A DNA stretch of 64,000 bases from Nostoc sp. 'Peltigera membranacea cyanobiont' N6 (GCF_002949735.1 NZ_CP026681.1:2852001-2916000); one strand, 5' to 3'. Shown: positions 8,137-20,000, counted from the stretch's first letter. The notes: generated from the sequence alone by a model not told the origin. Translations and numbers: made by a program.

Positions 8137-8580
8137 ATGCCTGCGGTAATCTCTAACAAATCAGAATATGCACTTCAAGCCCTGTTAGAGTTGGCAACCT
8201 GCTACCCTAACGGTGAAGCTCTGCAAATTCGAGAGATAGCGGCATTGCAAGACATACCGAACCGCTATTTGGAGCAACTCTTGGCGACATTAAGGCGTGG
8301 AGGTTTAATTAAGAGTATACGCGGAGCCAAGGGTGGTTATGTTCTGGCACGAGATCCCGGAAAGATTACAGTGTTAGATGCTTTTAGCTGCATGGAAGGC
8401 TCAGATATTGTTGTCTCTGATTGTGAACCGACTCCTAACACAGTAGAAGGTGAGTTAATTCAGGAAGTCTGGCAGGAAGCATGTCAGGCTGCTAACTCCG
8501 TTTTGGAAAAATATACACTCCAAGACCTTTGTGAACGACGCTCAATGCGAAAGCAGAAGGAACTTATGTATTACATTTAG
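8137..8580 (+). CDS. Rrf2 family transcriptional regulator
   Basis: This 147-residue protein has the Rrf2/IscR winged-helix start SNKSEYALQALLELA, the recognition region REIAALQDIPNRYLEQLLATL and the wing RGAKGGYVLARDP. Three cysteines are present (SCMEG, SDCEP, DLCER), but they are not in the tight CX5CX5C arrangement of IscR, so whether it holds an Fe-S cluster is uncertain. It resembles the Rrf2 proteins widespread in cyanobacteria. The small gene at 8783 follows on the same strand after about 200 bp. Confidence 0.92.
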   Translation: MPAVISNKSEYALQALLELATCYPNGEALQIREIAALQDIPNRYLEQLLATLRRGGLIKSIRGAKGGYVLARDPGKITVLDAFSCMEGSDIVVSDCEPTPNTVEGELIQEVWQEACQAANSVLEKYTLQDLCERRSMRKQKELMYYI

Positions 8581-8782
8581 AAAGCATGAAGTGGGAAATT
8601 TTTCATTCTTAACTAATTTAGAACAAGTCCCACATCTCACTTTTAGGAGTATGGAATGAATGGGTGTGAGTGAGGAATTGACCAACAAACATTTTCTATC
8701 TCTGGTAATGAATCTATCAGTCTAGTCATTGATTGTTCTTCAATTTCTGCAAATAACTTCAACTTATTGAAGAATTTTTAAT

Positions 8783-9040
8783 ATGAATAACGACAATGAA
8801 ATAGACAAAATTAATTTTCTCTACCAGCGCTATCGATATCTCGGTAAGCATACGCCTCAAAACTTTTTATTTAATGCTAATCTTCAAGAATTTTCTCAAC
8901 GTGTCTGTTATCTCTCTAATCTACAGACTTTAGGAAAAATTTCTTCACAGGAATGCTATGAGGAAATTGAGTTACTCTGGCAGCAGTTAACACAAAGCTT
9001 TAAGACGCTAATAATTGATGAGTTTGACGTAAATGGATAA
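8783..9040 (+). CDS. Small conserved cyanobacterial protein (DUF7219-like)
   Basis: This 85-residue protein is rich in aromatic and charged residues, with FLYQRYRYLGKHTPQNFLF and NANLQEFSQRVCYLSNLQT followed by a helical tail EECYEEIELLWQQL-like in character. It has no signal peptide or membrane segment. The pattern FLY.R.RY.GK.TP is, as I recall it, that of a small family found in cyanobacteria (DUF7219); this is from memory. Function is unknown. A strong hairpin lies 11 bp after the stop. Confidence 0.75.
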   Translation: MNNDNEIDKINFLYQRYRYLGKHTPQNFLFNANLQEFSQRVCYLSNLQTLGKISSQECYEEIELLWQQLTQSFKTLIIDEFDVNG

Positions 9041-9051
9041 TTGGGTACGCC

Positions 9052-9090
9052 GGGAGCAATCGAGCAGTAACCTTTGTAGTGATTGCTCCC
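9052..9090 (+). terminator. Hairpin after the 85-residue protein gene
   Basis: GGGAGCAATC (9052-9061) pairs perfectly with GATTGCTCCC (9081-9090) across a 19-base loop. There is no strong T-run, so this is either a weak terminator or a structured repeat. Confidence 0.55.
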
Positions 9091-9144
9091 ATTCTACAAG
9101 CAGTGCTTATAAACAATCATGATTAGCTGGTTGACTGACAAAAC

Positions 9145-10137
9145 TCAAGGAGCATAACAGTATGATTTGACCGTAAGCTCTCTTTGGTACTGGCTTTGAG
9201 CTTGTCTGCGTGAAGCGATCGCAGGTTCTGGGTCAGGTGTACCAAAAAGCTGCAAAGAATGGAAGCATTTCCATCCTTGATGCAAGCAACCTTTAACCCA
9301 CTCCCAACCAATCCTGAGATAGCTATTGCCCCGTTGCCAATGGCAATCAACTCGACGACGAAACCCACAAGCAACGACTTGTTGCCCTTGGCAGGTTAAG
9401 TAGAGCGTTGCTAGAGATAAAACTAGGCACAAGCGAGATAGGGCAATTGATGAGCGGATTTGAGAACGTTCCAACTCAAAACCGTTAGATTTATCATCAA
9501 GAAAATTTTCTTCAATATCGAATCTGAGGCTGTATTCCTGAAATGTTTGCAGAGTAGGAGTTTCATCGCTGATGATGTACCAAAGTTCTCCACTAATTGG
9601 ATCGCGGGCTAATGCAACAGATATTAACCCATAGGGGTCAGTTTTGGTGATTTTCACTCTTTGGAGTAACACCGCCTCTCCCAAGCCCAAGTGAAATTGC
9701 TTAAGTTGACGTGGTGGCTGACCTCCACACCAAACCCACAAGTCATTTTTGCCTCGAATCCGGTAATGCCACCCTAATTCTTCTGTAAGATAGCGCAAGA
9801 GGTGGGTATCAATAAAAGCTCTATCAGCAAGAAACCTGACTTCTACACCAGTTGGTATAAGGCGTGAGACTCGACGTAATAATGGCTGGTACACTTCAAA
9901 AGAAATACTGCTACTTTTATGACGTAGTACTCGCCATCCCATCGGTACAGCACGTCCACGATATTCCACACATACTCGTACTATACAATACTCATTCCAC
10001 AGCATTGTGGTATCTAAAATTAGTACCATGACTTCCTGTTTCCAGTCTTTCACCGCAGAGCGGATGATGGCTCCATAAACGGAATATACTTGTTGATACA
10101 GAAAAAAATGATACTGATAACTCTTAAGTTTCTTTAA
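9145..10137 (-). pseudogene. IS4-family transposase, N-terminally truncated
   Basis: The frame carries the full catalytic part of a cyanobacterial IS4-type transposase: first Asp in LILDTTMLWNEY, second in FLADRAFIDTHL, and the YREK-like region in RFDIEENFLDDKS. It is open up to 10137 with no good start, and the usual N-terminal 80-100 residues are missing, replaced by the end of the kinase gene at 10148. The first ATG (10053) lies inside the catalytic domain. No inverted ends were found, so this looks like a broken insertion whose right end was lost together with the 3' end of the neighbouring gene. Confidence 0.75.
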
Positions 10138-10147
10138 CTAGCTATCT

Positions 10148-10738
10148 CTAAAAGGTTGTGACTTCATCATCTTGATCATATACACCTGCATAATTCCCAA
10201 CATTTATTAGTCGAATTTTAAACTTGCCTTGAAGATAGAAGTATTTCGCTAGTTCTGCAAGCATTGCATCTGTCGAGAGGACAGTACCACCAATAGCTTG
10301 ATCTAGAACGACATCACCAAAAATTAAAGGAATCAAACCTGCTTGTAGACTACTTTCTATTACACTAAAGTCACTCTTCAACAGTTTCTTATTATGAGTG
10401 ATTATCATAGTAATAGGTGGCAAACTTACCACTGGTAAACCTGCTTGTAAAAAACTTTTAGCTAGTAAGAAATTTAAATCTAAAGCATCTTGGTGAACTA
10501 AGCAGAACCCTAGTTTTTCTTCATCACATGAAAAACCATTAATTGTATTATATTTATTCGCTGATTGGTGGGCGAAAGAACCAGCACCGTTACCAATAAT
10601 CAGTTTCAGATTAGGATTTTCATGTTTGATTAGGCTCACTTGCTCAACCAGTTGTGTTATAACTTCTCTTCGAGCAGTATAAGGTATATCCTTGTCAGTA
10701 ATTAAGGAACCTCCTAGCTTCACCAATACTAATTCCAT
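10148..10738 (-). CDS. Isopentenyl-phosphate-kinase-like amino-acid-kinase fold protein, C-terminus lost
   Basis: The 196 residues match the amino-acid-kinase superfamily: LVKLGGSLITDK at the N-terminus (phosphate-binding Lys and GGS), IGNGAGSFAHQSANKY at about residues 48-63, and IFGDVVLD and LSTDAMLAELA in the nucleotide half. The GxGSF.H..A..Y pattern, with its histidine, is the hallmark of isopentenyl phosphate kinases (substrate-binding His) and of the related fosfomycin kinase FomA. IPK would turn isopentenyl phosphate into isopentenyl diphosphate. Family members have about 250-270 residues; here the frame stops just after VYDQDD at the border of the IS4 remnant, so the last quarter is lost and activity is doubtful. 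It follows the membrane-cyclase-like gene on the same strand. Confidence 0.72.
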   Translation of the reverse strand: MELVLVKLGGSLITDKDIPYTARREVITQLVEQVSLIKHENPNLKLIIGNGAGSFAHQSANKYNTINGFSCDEEKLGFCLVHQDALDLNFLLAKSFLQAGLPVVSLPPITMIITHNKKLLKSDFSVIESSLQAGLIPLIFGDVVLDQAIGGTVLSTDAMLAELAKYFYLQGKFKIRLINVGNYAGVYDQDDEVTTF

Positions 10739-10905
10739 AATAAAATATTAAATAAGGAAAAACAAAAACTTAGAAGAAACTAATCCTAAACAAAAAAAAT
10801 CAAAATTGCTAGTAATTTCAACGCAATTTAACAAAATACATGAAAGGAAACAGTAAATTTTGGTTACAAAATAATGCAAAATTTATCGACTAAAGTTATT
10901 TTCCA

Positions 10906-11553
10906 CTACTGCCGGGTTAGTGCGTGATTAAGCTTTTTTTTCTCGAAACTTTTTATCTTCATAGCAATCATCCCCACATATATTAGATCAAAAACAAAAA
11001 TTGCAGTATATAAAAATATAAATAAAAGTGACCTACCTTGTGTTGGATGATTAATATAAAACCCAATGGAAGCCAGCAAAGTTCCTATCATTTTGAAGAT
11101 AGCAATAAAGATTGATTGACCTCGGACAGTATTACGTTTGGTCAACATATCAATAAAGAGAATAGACATGAGAAGATTTTGCCCAAAAGCTGTATACGCA
11201 CCGCTCCAATCTTGAAACTCATCTGTGATTAACAGGACACAGCAAAAGCTAGTAAATAAAGTTAATATAAACACTGGATAAAATAATTTATTTGGTATAT
11301 CCTTCAACTCAGATTGCCCAAACTTGAAAAATCCATACAAGATAATTAAATCAAGCATCAACCACACAATATTGATTTGAAGTTGTGGTGGCTGATGAGG
11401 ATGAATAAAAGAAAATATAAATTCCCATGATAGATTGGTACACAATGCAACCAACGGCATTCCATACGTTTGATCTTTAAAGCCACGTTGAATCAACAAA
11501 ATATAAGTCAGTATCCAAAATGCTCCGCAGCCAAACATTAAATAAGTTCCCAT
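10906..11553 (-). CDS. Seven-helix membrane protein resembling Pyr4/PaxB-type terpene cyclases
   Basis: This 215-residue protein has about seven hydrophobic segments with short loops. The region after the first segment reads GFKDQTYGMPLVALCTNLSWE, which matches the signature of fungal membrane terpene cyclases of the Pyr4/PaxB family (a K-D-x-x-Y-G-M-P element, then N..WE). The family's essential acids have plausible counterparts: Glu44 in LSWEF and Asp189 in FVFDLIY within the last segment. Such enzymes cyclise prenylated aromatics by protonating an epoxide or alkene. The adjacent downstream gene is an isopentenyl-phosphate-kinase-like protein, which fits an isoprenoid role. A good ribosome-binding site (AGGAGG-like, read on the minus strand) precedes the ATG. 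The assignment comes from motif memory, without a search. Confidence 0.6.
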   Translation of the reverse strand: MGTYLMFGCGAFWILTYILLIQRGFKDQTYGMPLVALCTNLSWEFIFSFIHPHQPPQLQINIVWLMLDLIILYGFFKFGQSELKDIPNKLFYPVFILTLFTSFCCVLLITDEFQDWSGAYTAFGQNLLMSILFIDMLTKRNTVRGQSIFIAIFKMIGTLLASIGFYINHPTQGRSLLFIFLYTAIFVFDLIYVGMIAMKIKSFEKKKLNHALTRQ

Positions 11554-11879
11554 AAATCATTACCTCCTTTATGCTTTTTAAAAATCAAAATTCTTACGGG
11601 CTGTAATACAATTATTCCTCTTATACAAAGTAAATAATGCACTGCATGTCTAATACAAAGTTACTGAGCATGAGTGTTAACTCTACTTAACCGCCTGTGC
11701 AATGAAAAACTGCCCTGGGGCAAGGAGTCCAGAGCAGCGCTTACAAAAAAATAAATATGGGAGTTTTAAACTGTTGCCCCCTACTTTACATATAATTCGT
11801 TTGCTATGTAATACTCTTCAGTTCAAGTTTTCTACTTTATGCAAAAAGAACGAAAAACTTTTAAAGCTGCACTATACAA
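11554..11879. other. Intergenic: promoter region of the membrane protein and left flank of the IS
   Basis: No real gene is seen. The short open frame 11702-11944 crosses the left IS end and is not credible. The region should hold the promoter for the minus-strand pair. Confidence 0.5.
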
Positions 11880-13996
11880 CCCACATTCCGCACTTCAATT
11901 TGAAGTACAAATTAATTACAGTTAATGAAAACGCAAAAAATTAGAATAATTAAGAAAATAATACTCAACGAATCTGATTTTGAAAAAAAAAATCAAATAT
12001 AAAATATTTTCTACATCAAGTAGTTTATCTAAGCAACAAAAATTATAGGAACGATTATTTTCCCTTTGAATATTAATAAGTTGTCACTTTACTGTGTTGT
12101 TGTTTAGATTAAGAGATTAGATAGTATTTTTGACAAGACACTGGGAGAAAATTCAAAATAAAATTGCGTTCTTGGGTTAGATTAACAATTTGATTAACTC
12201 CATTCAAAGTCAAAATGTGAATCCCTTGAAAGCATTGAAATATCCATTTTAATGTGGGGCACTTCGTTAATTTACCTAGTTGATTTTTAACTCCGATATT
12301 GGCTCTTTTTAAACTATTTCTTAGTTCCCTCTGACCGAGATTATAAACTAATAAGCACAAAGACATTAAAAATAACATCGTCTCGATTCTTTCAGGATTT
12401 TCTACAAAGAAACTATCAGTGAAAAATAAAGGATTTTTCAGAAATCTAAATCCTCTTTCGCAAGACTGTTGATTTTTATAATTTGTAATAATTTCTGATG
12501 ACTTTAATTTCTCATCTTCAACTAAATTAGTTGCTAAAATAAATCTTCCAGCTTCTTTTTTTATCATTGCTATCTCTTCTAGTTTTTGATGATCCACTCC
12601 CTCGATTTTATAAATAGTCTTATTTTTCGATGTCTTGTCAATAAGTTTAGCTTCTTGAATTTCAAAGAACTTTAGTTTTTTGTTTATGCTTTTTAGTTTG
12701 TATCGAGCTTGGTCGGGATTTTGAAAATCTTCTTTTTTTAATTGGTTGAGCAGTTTTTCCACTTTATTTTTTTCTGCTTTGAGATTTTTCTCTAGCTTTT
12801 CTAAATCACTTTTTTGTCTTTTTTGACTTTCTACTATTAGCCAGATTTGTTTGATACCACCATAATTTACTATTTCTTCTTTCCACTTATATCCGTCTAA
12901 ATTTAGGATTCTTCTCTTCTCTATTTCTTCGGAATCTATCTCTTCTATCTCTACCGACTGAACTAATTCCTTCGCTCTTTTTATCGTCATTGGGACTCTA
13001 GTTATCCATTTTAAATGTTCGATTAATTTGATATTTTCTTGACTATATAATGCACTATCACAGACCATGATACTCTCAAAATTTATTTGCTTTTTAAATT
13101 CTACTAAGATTTTTCCAAAAACTGCTTTATCTGCTTCGTTCCCATCTCCAACTCTCATTAGTAATGGGATGTCTCCATCACTACTTGTTATTAAATCTAA
13201 AACGCATTGCTTTAAATCTGGTCTATGATCGCGAGAATATCCTTTAGTGATAATTATTGGTTTTTCTTTGATTATTTCTGCTTCTTTCTCTTGTTCTTTT
13301 TCCCTTGTGTATTCTCCATGTAGATGAAATGATGTGGCATCTAAATGAGAATATTTGGTCTCTATCTTAAATTTATTTATAACTGATAAGACAATTTCTA
13401 TAAATAGACTATTCAATCCATATTTATATAATTCATCCATGACTCTTCCGATTTTATCGTCATTTATATAATCACTTTTTACTCCGCAACCCAATAAGTT
13501 TTCAATTCCTTTATCTTCAAAAAATTGACTAAATAAGTATAAAGGTCTTGAGACGAATCCTAATCCATTGATTAAAATCGCTTTGACCACTGTTCCCGAT
13601 GAAATTTTTTCTCTTCCATCTATGCCTAATTTGGAGTTGATTGTTTCAACTATTCCTATTTCATCAATTAGTCCAGCTACTATTCCTAAGTGATCTAAGT
13701 TTTTAATCCCAATCTCTTTTTTTTGATAATCCATTTTTTTTGGTGAGATTTTATTTATCAAAGTTTGATTCCTAATTCTCTCACTTTTTTTGATCGTCCT
13801 TATTTCTTTAGCAGCAAAAATACTTATCATCCCACGCTCTGTGCTTCACTTTGTAACATCCTAAGATAACCAAATATAGCGATCGCTATAAGCATCGTCC
13901 AGCCAATAATTGTCAGTATTAATACCGAATAATATGAATCTTCTTGGTAACTATTTTTGTCTTATTTGTAATACGTTTTGAAGTGCGGAAGATGGG
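11880..13996 (-). mobile_element. IS1634-type element with inverted ends
   Basis: The left end CCCACATTCCGCACTTCAA matches the right complement CCCATCTTCCGCACTTCAA in 17 of 19 positions. The element is 2,117 bp and carries one intact transposase. I could not identify a clean target duplication. Its right end is 71 bp upstream of the start codon of the giant Rhs gene, so it has replaced or altered that gene's upstream control region. Confidence 0.85.
12109..13734 (-). CDS. IS1634 family transposase
   Basis: The N-terminus IKNLDHLGIVAGLIDEIGIV followed by GLGFVSRPLYLF is the DUF4277-type domain that opens IS1634/IS4-like transposases. The catalytic part has the first Asp in YSHLDATSFHLHGEY, the second in MVCDSALYSQEN and the Glu-containing CERGFRFLKNPLFF. 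A lysine-rich coiled segment (about residues 310-370) lies between. The start at 13734 (MDYQKKEIGIKN) is preferred to the upstream ATG at 13830 because family members begin a few residues before the LDHLG motif. The gene is intact. Confidence 0.88.
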   Translation of the reverse strand: MDYQKKEIGIKNLDHLGIVAGLIDEIGIVETINSKLGIDGREKISSGTVVKAILINGLGFVSRPLYLFSQFFEDKGIENLLGCGVKSDYINDDKIGRVMDELYKYGLNSLFIEIVLSVINKFKIETKYSHLDATSFHLHGEYTREKEQEKEAEIIKEKPIIITKGYSRDHRPDLKQCVLDLITSSDGDIPLLMRVGDGNEADKAVFGKILVEFKKQINFESIMVCDSALYSQENIKLIEHLKWITRVPMTIKRAKELVQSVEIEEIDSEEIEKRRILNLDGYKWKEEIVNYGGIKQIWLIVESQKRQKSDLEKLEKNLKAEKNKVEKLLNQLKKEDFQNPDQARYKLKSINKKLKFFEIQEAKLIDKTSKNKTIYKIEGVDHQKLEEIAMIKKEAGRFILATNLVEDEKLKSSEIITNYKNQQSCERGFRFLKNPLFFTDSFFVENPERIETMLFLMSLCLLVYNLGQRELRNSLKRANIGVKNQLGKLTKCPTLKWIFQCFQGIHILTLNGVNQIVNLTQERNFILNFLPVSCQKYYLIS

Positions 13997-14066
13997 ATAT
14001 TATCGCTGCTGAACTTTTTTATCAAATTAAAACAGTAAACAATTTACTACTGGCAAGGGGTTAGTC

Positions 14067-17000
14067 ATGGGTAGCTCTGAGAATTTAGTCACCAATAGTG
14101 CATCTTCTAATAATGGCGGAATCTTACCGCTATCTTTACTAGATAGTGCATCTTTAAGTGCCGCATTAGATGACGATTCTGCCCTAACTTCTTTGCAAAT
14201 AAAACTCAGAACTCCTAATGGTTCCGATCCAATTTCTTCAGATTTGTCACGTCAGGAAAAATTGACACCTACTACAGAAGATTTGGAAAAGTCCAAGTCT
14301 TCTGCGAATTTTTTTAATAACAATACTAATCCTGTTAATTATCTCAACAATTACTCACCTTTATTCAAAAATCAGCAAAATTCTAGTCTGATTCCATCTC
14401 AACAATCAGAAATTACAAAGTCTAACAATAAAACTGGTTTCGATCGACTTACAGGAGTAACAACTAATACACCTTTAATTAACATTGGCACTAGCGAGCC
14501 AGTACTTGCAAGTGTTAATAATTCTCTTTCAGCAGTGTCGTTGCTTCCTGATATTTTACCGCCTACGCTCTCTGCTACAGTCCTGCCGCTCAATTTACTA
14601 CCAGGTTCACCACAAGCCAGACTTGTTGGTATTGTCAATGGCACTGGTTCGGCAATTGCCTCACTCACAGTTGCATTCGATAACTTGGCTGCAGGTCCCA
14701 TATCAGTTAGCCCACTCGGCGCTTTTGACCATGCCCTTGATTTTACTGGACTCAACGATGGCCCTCACACCTTTACTCTCAAAGCTACTGATGTTGCAGG
14801 CAATTTCTCAACTGCTAGCTTTTCTGTAACGGTAAATCTTGCTGCCACACCACCCACGATTTTAGCAGCTTTAGCCCACGATACAGCTCCTGACGGCACA
14901 ACTAACACTGATGGTATTACCTTTGATCCCACTACCACAGTCACAGTTAAAGTTGTTAATCGTGGCATCTTTATTAATGCACTAACAACTGTTACCCCTA
15001 TTGTCAATGCTGTCGCAAATGTATCGCTTACTGAAACCAATCAGATCGTCTCATTGAAAGCAGGTTTTGATAACACACAAGTAGCCAATTATCTAGATGT
15101 AATTGCTGATTTGCATTCCGATGGTAGCTTTACCCTCAGCCGCAACCGATTAAATACAATTTTTGGCGGTATTTTACCAGATGGGCATCATACTCTACAC
15201 TTGCAAGCGGTAGATAAATATAATGTTGCCAATAACTTTGATATCTCATTTACACTTGATACTACTACTGCTGTACCTACCATTAACCTGTCTGCAAATA
15301 GTGATACTGGTTTGTCTAATAGCGATCGGATTACACTTGACACTACTCCCACTATTGTTGGTACGGCAGAAGCTCTTGCTAGAGTCCAACTGTTTAATAA
15401 TGGTCAACTCAAAGGACAGACAACAGCAACACTCAATGGCACTTGGCAAATTACTACTTCAGAATTAACTGATGGAGTCTATGGACTAAACGCGATCGCT
15501 ACTGATATTGCTGGAAATACCAATACCTCTGCTGCAATAGATGTCACAATAGACAGTGCCTTACCGCAGGTTAGCTTAAGTACTCCTATCAATCAATCTT
15601 CTCTGTATTTGGGAGACAAACTTACTGGTAGTGTTGATGGTACTGGTAGTGCAGTGACAGCATTGAGCTATCGCTTCGATAATCTTCAAAATATATCTTT
15701 AAACTTTAATGCTAATGGCAGGTTTGACCAAGTTTTGGACTTCACTGGTCTGAACAATGGAGAACATACTTTAACCATCGCTGCTACTGATACAGCCGGG
15801 AACATCAAAACAATTCAGTATGCTGTAACAGTTATTATCGATCGGGATGCACCTGTAATTAATGCTACCTTAGTGCGAGACACTGCCCCTGGTAACACGA
15901 CTAATACTGATAAAATTACCTTTGACCCCAGCATTACGGGTACTGTCAACGACGTTAACCAAGTTGTCAACTTCCGGGCTGGTTTCAATAACACAAATGT
16001 TGCCAACTTTGTCAATGTTTTACCTACTAGGCAATCTGATGGTAGTTTTAGCTTTAGCCGCCCACAATTAGAACAAATCTATGGCGGAACTTTACCAGAT
16101 GGGCAACACATACTGTACTTGCAAGCAGCAGATTCCTATGGCAATACTTCTAGCGTATTTGCCCTTGCCTTTACCCTGGACACTATCACACCTGCACCGA
16201 CTTTAAAATTATCAACAGCTAGCGATTCGGGATTTAACAACAGCGATCGCCTCACCAACGATGCGACTCCCACAATTGTTGGCACCGCCGAAGTGGGAGC
16301 ATCTGTACAATTATTCAACAACGGACAGCAAATCGGACAAACTACTGTCAGTGCCGATGGGACTTGGCAAATAACTACATCCTCATTGACCGATGGGATA
16401 CATTCCTTAAGCGCTGCTGTTACTGACATCGCTGGAAATACCAACACTTCTGTAACATCCCTTGACATCACTGTTGATACTGCCGTTCCACAACTGACCC
16501 TCAATAAACCTTTCGATCAAACTCCCCTGCGACAAGGAAACAAAATCACTGGAAGCATTAATGGTACGGGTAGTAGCATAATTTCCTTGAGCTATCGCTT
16601 CAATAACCAAAGTGAAATACCTATTGTCTATAATTCTACGGAGGCTTTTGACCAGGAACTAGACTTGACTGGACTTGGGAATGGCAGTCACGTTCTAACA
16701 ATTGTGGCAATTGATGCAGCTGGTAATTTACTAACGACACAATATAACGTCACTGTTCAGCTAGATGAAGCAGCACCTGTAATAACCGCAGCTTTAACAA
16801 ATGATACAGCCCCAAGCGGTACAACTAACAATGATTTAATTACCTTTGACCCTGCAATTAGTGGTAATGTTGTTGATGTTAGCCGTGTAGTTGAATTTCG
16901 GGCAGGTTTTGACAATACTCCAATTGCGAATTTTGTTGATGTTTTAGCTCAACTGAGAACCGATGGGACTTTTAGCTTTGACCGCAGTCAACTGGCAGCA

Positions 17001-20000
17001 ATTTACGGCAGTCCCATAGCTGACGGTGTGCATACTCTACACTTGGTTGCCCAAGATGAATTTGGCAACCTCTGTGAAGTTTACAATTTCACCTTTACAT
17101 TAGATACCACAACACCTGCACCCAATAATCTCGATCTGCCTGCTAGTAACGATAGCGGTACGAGCAATACTGATAACATTACCTTAGACTCATCCTCAAA
17201 CATTACAGGTAACGCTGAAGCTGGTGCAACCGTCCAACTTGTCAATAGCAATGGCGGACAACTCCTCGGTCAGGCAACTGTCGATGCTAACGGTACATGG
17301 CAAATTACTACCAATAACTTAGCTGACGGTACGTATAATCTCAGTGCTATTGCTACTGACATTGCTGGAAACATCAGCAGCATCTCAGCAATAACAATTA
17401 CCGTTGATAGCACTGTACCTACCCTCGCCTTAACAACTCCTGTTGATACCACACCATTAAAACAAGGAGCGCGTCTAGTCGGCAGTGCCAGTGGTACGGG
17501 TAGTAGCATTAGTGCTTTGAGCTACACCTTTGACAATCAAGCCGCAATACCTTTATTTTTCAACCTTGATGGTAGTTTTAACCAACAACTTGACTTTACA
17601 GGAATTGCCAACGGCGATCGCGTTTTGACAATTACTACAACAGATATTGCCGGGAACATTACTACCCAGCACTATAATGTTACCGTTAATCTCGATTACG
17701 AAGCTCCAATTATTACCGCGAACTTAATACGTGACACTGCCCAAGGAGGAAATACCAATAGCGATCGGATTACTTTTGACCCGACAATTGTAGGTACTGT
17801 CACCGACACTAACCGCGTAGTTGAATTGCGAGTTGGGTTGAACGATACGCTTGCTGCGAACTATGTCGATATTACTGCCCAAATTCAACCTGATAGCAGC
17901 TTTACTCTCAATCGCACTCAGCTAGAAACTATTTTGGGTAATACTTTAACTGATGGCGTACATACTCTATACTTGGTAGCCAAAGATGAATTTGATAACA
18001 TTTCACCTGCCTTTGAATATACTTTTACGCTGGATACCAGCACACTTACTCCTAGCAATCTAGACCTGACTCCAAATAGCGATCTAGGAGTAAGTAACAG
18101 CGACAATATTACTAATGTTAGCAATCCCACCATTACAGGTAACGCTGAGGTGGGGGCAACAGTTCAACTTTTCCACTCTGGGCAAGTTTTAGGCACTGCA
18201 ACAGATGATAACACAGGTACTTGGCAAATTGTCACTAGCGAACTCACTGACGGTACATACAATCTCACGGCGGTTGCTACTGATATTGCAGGTAATGTCA
18301 GCAATGAGTCTGCACCATTGCAAGTAATTATTGATAAAGTAATACCGCAACTGACTCTTAGCAATCCTGTGGATACTGCACCACTTGCAACAGGAGCCAA
18401 TCTAATTGGCAGCGTCAATGGTACGGGAAGTGCTATGGCATCGCTGCGCTATCGCTTTGACAACCTTGGAGAAATTAATGTTGATTTTGACGCTACAGGA
18501 GGATTTAACCAACAATTAGATTTAACTGGGCTGAGTCATGGTACTCATGTACTAACACTAATTGCTAGCGATATTGCAGGTAATCTGGCAACAATTACTT
18601 ATAATATTAAAGTTAATAATGATACTATTGCCCCTGTAATTGCTGCGGTTCTCAGCAACGACACTGCACCAGGGGGGATCACCAACAGCGATAAAATTAC
18701 TGCTGACCCAGCAATTAACGGTACAGTTACTGATATAAGTCGAGTTATCAGTCTCCGGGCAGGATTTAACAACACCCTCGCTGCCAACTTTGTTGATGTT
18801 ATTGCCCAACTAAACACTGACGGTAGCTTTAGCTTCAACCGCACACAACTCGAAGCAATATACGGTAGTTCCTTGCCAGATGGCGCTCATACCTTGCGCT
18901 TAATCGCATCTGACGAATTTGGTAACACCTCAAACGCCTTTAGCTTTACTTTTACCCTGGATACTAGTGTCAGTCAACCAGTCTTCAATTTAGATGCAGC
19001 ATCGGATTCAGGCATAGTCGGCGACAAGAAAACCAAATTCGATACAGTTACACTTACAGGTTTAACTGACCCTAGTGTGACTGTTTTCTTGGCTGCAACA
19101 AATACTACTGTTATCGCTGATAATACAGGCAAATTTACCTTTACTAACGTTTCTTTAGTCGCAGGCGTTAATTCCTTCACCGTCAAAGCAACGGATATTG
19201 CAGGCAACCAACGCACCTATGCAACCACCATCTACCGTTTTAGCGCTCCGACTGCCATTAACCTCACGGCTAACAGCATTGCTGAAAATAGTCCTAATGG
19301 TACGGTGATTGGTGAATTGAGCAGTACCGACCCCGATACAAGCGATAGCCATACTTATAGTCTGGTAGATGATGCCCAGGGGCGATTCCAGATTGTAGGC
19401 AATTCTTTACAAGTAGCTAATAATACACTTGTTAATTACGAGAACCAGAGCCAGCATACTATCGTCGTTCGCAGCACTGACGCTCAAGGACTAAGCACTA
19501 CTCAAGAAATCACAGTTAATGTAACCAATATCAATGAAGCTCCCAGCTTTACTAGCACACCTATTATTACAACTATTGAATCTGGTAGTACTTATACTTA
19601 TAATATCACTACAACTGACCCGGATGCTGGTGATACCCGTATTATCACTGCGACTGGAGTTCCCAGTTGGTTAATCTTTACCGATAACGGCAATGGCACT
19701 GCCGCCTTAACAGGTACCTCTAATGAAAATCAACTGGGTCTATTTAATATTGCATTTACGGTAAAAGATGCAGGCGGACTTGGCACTACACAAAATATTA
19801 TTCTCGGCAGTCAAATTAGTTTGACTGAAGAAACTGACTTTACAGCAACTCGTAATCTACCTCTAGTCATTCCAGCAACGCCTTCTATCCTCAGCTTCAA
19901 GATTGATAAAAGTTTTGACATTTCCGATCCTGATGCTATTAACGATGCCTTTGAGGTGGCATTAGTTGATGCTAATGGGAACTCTCTAGTACACACCATC

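Noticed and set aside
11702..11944. Plus-strand reading frame of 80 codons
   Set aside because: It crosses the left inverted end of the IS1634 element and has no ribosome-binding site or recognisable content.
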